Shown here: piece by piece, positions 32,101-40,800 of the stretch | Layout: every line of letters begins with the position of its first letter | How positions within the stretch are numbered: position 1 is the stretch's first letter | Source: Symbiodinium natans | Lineage: Eukaryota; Sar; Dinophyceae; Suessiales; Symbiodiniaceae | DNA length: 64,000 nucleotides | NCBI GenBank assembly: GCA_905221605.1 | Contig: CAJNDS010001824.1 | Location: 684,644-748,643, forward strand | Reading direction: 5' to 3' | The notes under the pieces: generated by a model | Databases searched by the model: none | Told to the model about the DNA's origin: nothing | What the model saw: the letters and a program-made list of their open reading frames with translations, nothing else | Program-made: the position numbers and the translations under genes

Positions 32101-35100
32101 TTTCAACTCCAAGTGCAGGCTCGGATTCATGACTAGGTTTGGGTTCCATATGGGAGCCTTTGCGCCCAAACGCGGTGCCAAGACATACTTAGCTACAAAA
32201 CCTTTCTCGAAGCTCCCGCCTAAGGAAGCCATACTTCGAGATGTGTGGAGCAAGTGGCGGGAGAGAGCAGCAGCTCGCCTTCTGGGCTATTGGACAGGAA
32301 TGCAGGCTTCTGTTCTTGGGGTCGTTCTAGCAAAGGAGGATTTAAAGCTCACTCGTCGTTCCTCCGATTCCCCATTCCTGCTACTTTACCCGGCTCGACT
32401 CCGTTCTTGGGGCTAAGCGCGTCAGACGTTGGGATCTTGAGCGGGTTCTAGTGGTCTAGTCGGTCTAGTGTTAGCAGCGTCACAAGCATCGTTTTCTTGC
32501 TCAGTGGTCACCATGCAACCCTGTCCTGAGGCCATAAAGATGCAGGCACACTTCCGCGGCGCGCGCCACCCAGGGCAGGGAAGATCTGAAGCCGTGATTT
32601 TTGACACACCTTGCAGTGGCACTGCGCCTCTTAGCACAGCTCTTCGCCTTTGAACTCCCTCCCCTCCCCTGCCTACGTGAACTCCAGGCCATGGCCCGGA
32701 AGCACTTTGCAGCTCGGATGGCGCAGCACCGGCGCGACTGCGAGGCCGCCAAGGAGGCCTGAAGATTTTGCAGAGTTCAGGGTTCATGTGCCAGAGTCGG
32801 GGAAACACGTCGTCGTAGTAGTGGTAGCGGTATCGGTAGCGGTAGCGGTAGCAGTAGCAGTCGCAGTAGCAGTAGCAATCAGTAGGCAACAGAAGATGGC
32901 AGAGGCGAAATCCCTATACTATGTGAATAGTTACTTCGAGTTCAGATCCCGTCGAAGCCAGACTTTTTGGATGACAAGCGCTGCTTCAAAGGCGCGGAAG
33001 CGTGCCTGGGTCGAACGCCAGGCTGGGGCTGGGATTGGACATGGCGACCAGTCGCACATGAAAGGAATCAAAGCCGTTTTGCTCAAATTTGCTCTGATTC
33101 ATTCTGCTGGCAGCGTGGTCTGCCATAGCTGTTGTGCATCCTCCAGCGCAGCATGAACTTCCGCCAGCAGTTCAACCAAAAGCATTGAACAAACTAGGAA
33201 CTATGTTTTTCGGAGTATCGTGCTGGGGACACGTGCTGCAGTGGCTGTTGCCAGGAGCGCTGGGTGCTGGAGGCAAAGCAGGCCCGTCGCAAGGCCTGGG
33301 ATGCAGAGGCGCATGGGAAAACAGACCGGAAGAGGCAGAACTGAAGGGCGGACGTTCTCCCTTTAAACAGCCTTAACCTAATTCGGGAAGTTCCTGTGTT
33401 CAGGCAGCGAAATTTTTGAGCTGTGCTGTGACATATCCGAGCTTGAGTTCGGTTTTGTCTGAACTGCGGGGCTTAGACACGCCAGACGTTTTTGCACGAG
33501 AGCTTCAGAGTAACGACTGCTTTGGCATGGCGCCTGTCCCCTCCGGCGCAGGTGGCAGCCATGCGCGAGCGCGTCGCGCTGATGGACAAGCCCGTCGCCC
33601 AAACTGAACTAAACTCGTCCACAAACCCTTCAAGCTCCAAGCCATGAGCCCTCAAATTCACCTCGAACCCAGTCCTCCCCCTTGTCCTTCGGGGAAGCAG
33701 GACTTGGAGCGCCGGGAGCGTGAGCTGGCGGCCCTGAGGCGAAGGGTTTCGGAGGTTTTTATCAGGATCTCGGGATTTCGGCCTCGTCTCTGGTGGGGTC
33801 TGGCGGTGTTTGCAGCTCTTCCCTCCTGCCGGAGCTTTCGCGCAGAAGGCTACAGTCGGCACTCCGAGGGCAGCTGGAGCGCCCGCGCACTCAGAGCATC
33901 TCTGAACAACGCACTTGGGTTGTTATGAACCGTTTCTATTGCTATTCTGAACTAAAATACCCAATTGTATATCAATAAGCAATGCTAATTAGCTATAAAT
34001 TCTTATAATTAATTGTTCTGCGTTATGTTGATTATTAGGATGTGAGACCTGCTTAGTAGTTAGTGGCGTTCATTGAACATTGTCCCGATGCTGTTGGCTT
34101 CATGGGTCACGGCACAGCTGAAACCACCTCATGCTGTCCAAGCTGTCTGGGCACCCTAGCTTGCGAGAGCTTGGGGTGATGAAGTAGGAGAGCGAAACAA
34201 GCACCATCAAGCGCAGAGCAAGCATACAGAGAGCCTGCCTAGTAATAAATATGCGGATTAGACTACTACGTAAGTGAACCTAGTCAGTTGCCGAACCCAC
34301 CCTGAGCCCTCTAAAGCCTCTGCACCCTCTAATAATTGCGGGTTGACCAGCAAAGGCTCTCCTAAGAGAGCCCAATACCCCTTAGTCAAGGAATATACCT
34401 TGGATCATATAAGGATCCTTGCATGGTTTAAGGCTGAGGCGAGGTATATTCCTTACTTAAGGGGCATTGGGCTCCTTGGGTCCAGCCCGCGGCAGAAGTC
34501 CAGCCCCCCAAGGCCGCAAGCTGCGGAAGTCGGGCAAGCTCATGGAGGAGCGGCTGGCAGTTTCATAGCAGTTCTAACCCTCCCCCCGCCCCGAACCCTT
34601 AACCCTAAACCCTAAGCCGAAAACCGAAACCCTAAGCCCTAAACCCGGCAACCCGAAACCCTAAACAAAAGACGCCCCTTCCAGCTTCCAGGATCGCCTC
34701 AAAGCAGCGGCCGAGGCCGAGAAGAAGAAGCAGGAGGAGGCGAGCAGGGCCGGGGGGGAGTTCTTCGACATTAGCCCCCCCCCCCCCCCCTTCCGGGGGG
34801 CGCCTCGGGGGCCTTAGGGCCCTTTTGTAGGGCCTTGTAGGGGACAGGCCGCTATGGCAGATGGATTTCTGTCTCAGATCCTGGTTTGAAAGCGACCGTG
34901 GGACTAAGGGTTGAGAGTTCATCTGATGCAGGAGGTTCCCGAACATCCCCGCCCAGCCGAAAAATGCTGCGTTAAAGCCCCCCTCCAGGACCTTTAAGCT
35001 GCTTAGTTTCGATATCGAGACTCTAGTTTTGAGGTTTCGTATTGAGGACTACAGAGTCCCTAACCCCCATCCCAGGCTGCTCAGCGGCGGCAGGAGGCAA

Positions 35101-37766
35101 TCCGCGAAGCCGAGGCAGCTGGGATGACCTCGCTCACTGGTACTCTTCGTCCCTTGTTCAGGCGTTAGGACCTCCACGAAGAATCGAAGAAGACAGGGAA
35201 TCCCTTGTTGTGTAGGGATTCCGAGAGGCTTGTGACCGAGGTGCCGAGTGGTTGCGTAGAGGAATTGACTATGTCATTGTTACCGTTTCTCAAAATTACA
35301 GTGCCCTCCCCTCTGTTTTTTTTTGTTATGGGGGGGGGGGGGGGTTCCCATAAAACGGGTGATGTTGCTTCGGGTGGATTCTAAAGGCATGTCATGTGTG
35401 TGTGGAGTTTCTTCATGCCATCGTCGTCCAGGAGCGCAAGCGCCAGCAGGAGGTGCTCAAAGCCCAGGTGGGATGCTTGCCTGCCACGTAACGAAAACTA
35501 AGCGAAGCGCCGTTCCAGCACGAGGAAGCGATTCGCGACCTCGAGTTTCGCTGGAAGACGTATCATGCCACGAAGATCCAGGCCAGTTGGAAAGGTTTGG
35601 GAGCTATTTCGGGGCTTGCCAAGTTGTGGTACTGCGCCAGACTTGTGAAATCTACATTTAGAGTGGGCTTCGCTTGAATAGTACCTTCAGCATCCTGGAG
35701 TCTTTGATGAGCCCGCTTATGACATGTTGGCGCCTCCCTGCGCGAGTCCATAGTCCGCGCTCGAAACGACCGCCGACGAGCAGCTGCCGAGAAAGCTAAG
35801 AAGGAGGTGGCTAGCTCTGCATGTGGCTTTGCATCGTCATGCGGCCGTCGTAGGATTAGGCATGGGAAGACTGGCAGGCGGAGGCCAATGAGCGGAGAGC
35901 TGCGGCGCGCAGGGAGGAGGAGCGAAGAAGGCATCGCCTGATATCCGAGGGCTTTTTTGCCGGGATGTGCGCCCGGGATGCCATAAGATTTTAATCCATT
36001 GCTGTGCTCGGCTCCTCGCAGGCGTTTGGAAGAGGAGAAGCGGGCACAAGAAGCAGTGACTCGGCAGAACGCATGGACCGGAAGTTCCGTGAAACATCGC
36101 GAAAGCTAAACCACCAGCCCATCTGCGCAGCAACAGCAGGTAAGAGCCTCTTGCAGGAAATCAAAGACCATCAACATGAGGTTTTGTGAACATGCAAGCA
36201 ACAGATACCTATCCGGCAGCAGGGAGCAAGACGTAGAGCATCAAAAAACGTGAAGTGTAGACAACATCCACAGAAGAAACGTGCTCAGTATGTAGTATGT
36301 AGAGACATCCCAAAGAAAGCAGCAAGCACGTGACAGTCTAGTTTATCTATCGTTTCGTCCAAGGGATGGTCATGTTGTAGAAGTGGACACGTCAACCAGT
36401 AGATGTTGTATTTGCCAGTATATGTCGTAAATGTCACAACATATACTGGCAAATACAACATCTACAGTATCATCTAATTGTAAATCACAGAACACATGAT
36501 GCACTCTTTTGCCTGCGCTCAGCTCCGTGCTCAGCAGATGGGCGTTGGTGCCGGGGACTTGGGAAAGAGAGAGTTGTGAGACCTGTTCTCATGGCTGATT
36601 TCGAGCGAGTTCCGCTAGAGTTGAACTGCGCTGCCGGGTGCAAATTCCTTGCTGTTTTTCCGCTCTGCAGTGCTCTGCAGCCCTTGTCCCAGGCCATGCG
36701 AAAGCTGCTGGCAGAGATGGAGGACCGGCGACTGGGCCAGTACGTCATCAAGCCTTCACCTGAGCGACCCTTTCCGCAGCAAACGCTTTTCCGGGCCGGT
36801 CCGGGCTGCACGCGACGGTGTGGCCACTGAGGCTGCAGGCACGTTGGCGAGGCCGCATGGCTCGTAGGCGCTATGCAGAGGTGAAGGAGCCTGGGGCCAA
36901 GTCAGACAAGGCTCGACGAGTGGATGCAAGAGCTGATGTTTTGGCAGCGCTGAGGATCATCAAGCGCGAGAAGCAGAAAGCTCGAGACCTGAAGCGCGCC
37001 TGCGCCTGTGTCTAGATCCCATGAGAAGTACTCAAAGGATCCCAAAGGAGTCCCCAAAGCGGTTCGAGCTCCTCCAAGGCACGGCATCTGGCGGAGTGGA
37101 AGTGACTCGGCACACAACTGTTTCGATATGGTGGAGTTGGCTCATAACCTGTGGATCATTCCCAACTCCCCTCACAGCTTTATGCTCTGCAGCTGAGGGA
37201 GCAGAAGCGTCTTGAGGAGCTCCGGCGCAAGGAGAGGCGCCAGCGCGAGGTTGGCACCCCACACGTGCCGCGTGTTTTACTGCGTGTTGAAGGTCGGATT
37301 GTGATGGTGAGATAGTGACGGTGGTCGCAGCTACAAGGTCTCTACGTTCTCGAAGCGGCTGCATGATGTCGAGTTCATCCAGAAGACCCGCGCGGCGAGG
37401 CGGATACAGGCCATCTTGCAACATCTTGCAATGATGGGTAGAGGCTTCAACAGTCTTCGGATGCTTATTCCATCTTGTGCCGTCGTTCTTGGCACGGTTT
37501 CTGAAAAGGTTAAACTTCGCAAACGGAAAGGACAGCACAGTTTGGCGAAACATGTCATGACCCCAAGGGTCGGCAAGGATGCTGGGAGGGCCACTCCGCT
37601 GCTACTGCTCCAGATTTCTGCGGAAACCATGGCCCTGCGCACGCTTCCACATAGGACGCGGGCAAAACCAGCCCTCTGGACACCACCACCACCAAACTGA
37701 CCACGGCGACGACAACGACGACGACGACTACTACTTCTACTACTTCTACTACTTCTACTACTACTT

Positions 37767-37833
<67 letters not shown>

Positions 37834-40800
37834 TACTTCTGCTACTTGTACTACCTCTACTACTTCTACTACTTCTACTACTCATACTTCTACTACTTCT
37901 ACTACTTCTACTACTCTACTACTTCTACGACTGCTACTACTTCTGCTACTTCTACTACTTGTACTTCTACTACTACTGCTGCGACTGTGCCTGCGACTGG
38001 GATTGTGACTGCGACTGCGACTACAACTACAACTGCGACCACTACTACCACTACTGCCACTGCCTGTTCTTAGCTCCTGCTTCCAGTCCTACTTGCTACT
38101 CAAGCTGCTACGATGATGATAACGACTGCGTTCGACGACGACCAGAGTCAATAGCACACAATTATCATCCACGAAGGAGGTCTATCCAAGTAATTGGCCA
38201 TGAGATCATGAAACGAACCGTTTTCTTCCAAAGGTTGTCATGCCCAAACTCGGGCTGTTTGTCTGTCGATGTGCTCGGCTGCCGCATGACAACACAAGTT
38301 GCTGGCACGAAGTTCGCCGATGCATTGCCAGGGCGCATACCGAGTTCGACGTGCCAAGCTTCAGCTGCGGAATCTCAAGCACGAGCGAGAAGAGAAGGAC
38401 GGGCACTGGCCTTTCGCACCGTGGAGTTTTGGACTTCCGCGTCGAGCAGGCATACACCGAGGGCTGTAGCAGAAGTGCCCATGTCCTCAGGAGTACTCCA
38501 AGCGTGCGGCCGTCAAGCTCAAAATTGAGCGCGAGCGCCTACAGAAGCTCGAAGAGCAAAAGGCCCGCTCTGAGTCTACTTCGTTGTGAAAGTAGCGGCA
38601 AAGCACCAACGTGCAAAACCTTTTGAGCTTCGAGGCAAAGGAAGCCACCGCAAAGGCGAAGCTGCAGCGAGAGGCCGAATCAAAAATAAGCAAACACATC
38701 TGTCCACGAGATATGCGCCACGATCCCAAAAGTGTCTTCGCAGAGGTGCAGGGATACCGGCACAAGGTCGACGCCATGGAGTTTCGCGCGCAGGCCAGGG
38801 TGGCCCTTGTCTGCGTAAGGGGTCGGCAAAGGGTGCGCAGAGGCGTGTCGACACCAGAGCAGTGTTGCTACCGGGCCATGCTCGGATCATGACTTGGGAT
38901 TCAGGAGCAGGCGGCGATCCGCATCCAGGCCATCATGAAGGGATCCGTGCAGCGACTTAGGCTCGGGGCATGTCAGATCTTCTTGTGGTGTTTGTACTGG
39001 GCTCTCCAAAATTAGTCGGCTCTCTCAGGTTCGCGACAGCCAAGAAGCTCGCGAAGGAGAGGTACGATATGGAGCAATCCAAGCACCTCGGCCTGGATGA
39101 AAAGGCTGCCGCCGCGGTTATCACAAAGAAAGTAAACTTATATAGCAAAAGAAAGCAAACTGTAGTACATAACATATCAGCTATCATACATGATGCATTG
39201 AGAGCAAATTGAGAGGTCTGTTGAAGTTACACTACAAATCAGAGGTATAAACATATACACGGTCTATTTTCTGATCTTATAGTATACATTGTAGACTATC
39301 TTATGTCTCATTGCGGCCATCAGAGTGCCAAGCTGCACCCCCAGCTGCCTCAAGCTGCTTGACTCAGGGAGAAGCTGGACAAGAGGGTGGCTGAAGAGCT
39401 GAGGACACTGAGGGCGGGGGGGGTGGGGGGGGGGCTATAAGCGGACTTGACATACACATAGATAGGACTCGGAAGTGTAGATGTCGCAGAGGAGGCTGGA
39501 AGAGCAGCGAAAGGCCACCCAGTTGAAGCTGGCTGCCTGGATGCAGATGTCGTGCGGTTCTGGAATGCTCGAACCGACTTCGGTGAAAACCCTGAACTGA
39601 CCCGGCTTGCTTAAAGGCTTAAACATAATGCATCGAGTGTCAAAGGCTTGGCTTGGTTCATGAGCTAGATTATGTTGGCACCCAATTCCGAGGAGGAAGA
39701 GCAGCGCAAGATGGAGGAGAAGTACAGGAGATTGCGAAGATTGTGTGAGTTTGCAATTTTGCTTGGGTCTCTGACGGCCCTTTGTTCCCGCGCTAGAAGG
39801 GCCCCTTCTGCAAAGCAAAGCTTGCCGGGCTACTCAGGATCGTTCTACTATCTGGGCGCTAAAACTGAAGTCCTCTATGAAGTCAAGTTGTCAGGGTAGG
39901 GTTCATATTTGTTATAGGTTTTTCGAGTGTGTTTTTCTGAGCCCAAAGCACCAAACCCCAGACCTTAACTACTGGAACATTCTCCTGTACAAAGCCTCAT
40001 TAACAATTGTCTCGATCAATCCGACAAAAGGGTGGTCAAGGAGCCTCTCGGACCTCCCACTTTCATGTCCTGGCCCGGGGCCTAAAGGCAGGGCAAGGCA
40101 GACCCCTGTGTAAGAAACCGAGAACCTCGAATCCCAACCAGTTTCGACGGTTCAGCGGGTGAAACGCATAAAAGAGGGTCCAACATTGACAACAAAACAA
40201 GGGGAGCAATAATAGCATAGAGGGCTGGTTGCATAAAGCGAGTCGGGCGAAACCGGAGGATCGAGCGCGAGAGGGCGGACCAAAAGAAGGAGGAGGAGAA
40301 GGCGAAGTTGGAGAAGAAGCTGGAGAAGGCTCTTTTCCCCAGGTTCTTAGCAGGGAATGAGGGAATTGGGGCCCTCTATGTACCCTTGTTAGGGATTATG
40401 TGGGGCCCTAAGTCCCTCAGATCCCTACTAAGAGCCAGCCCTTTTTTCGCCCGACGTTGCTGGAAGATGCCCCTTGCATTCTTGTGCCCGAAGCCCGAAG
40501 CAGATGATGTACCGGCTGTACCGTACAGGGGCCCAATGGACTGACAGGAAACCGAGCGCCTGGAAAAGGAGCGAGTCAAGCCCCTCTGCTGCGGATCTGC
40601 AAAGGTTCGGTTTAGGGTTTAGGGTTTAGGGTTCAGGGTTCAGGGTTCAGGGTTTTGGGCTTAGGGCTTAGGGTTTAGGGCTTAGGATTTAGAGTTTAGG
40701 GTTTAGGGTTTAGGGTGTAGGGTTGCAGCGCTCAGGATGGAGGAAGCAATACAGAGGGAGCGTGAGAAGCTCGAACAGGCCACGGGGACCATCGGGGACG

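Noticed and set aside
37331-38073. Poly-Tyr/Phe (+) and poly-Ser/Arg (-) frames
   Set aside because: Trinucleotide TAC/TTC microsatellite, not coding.
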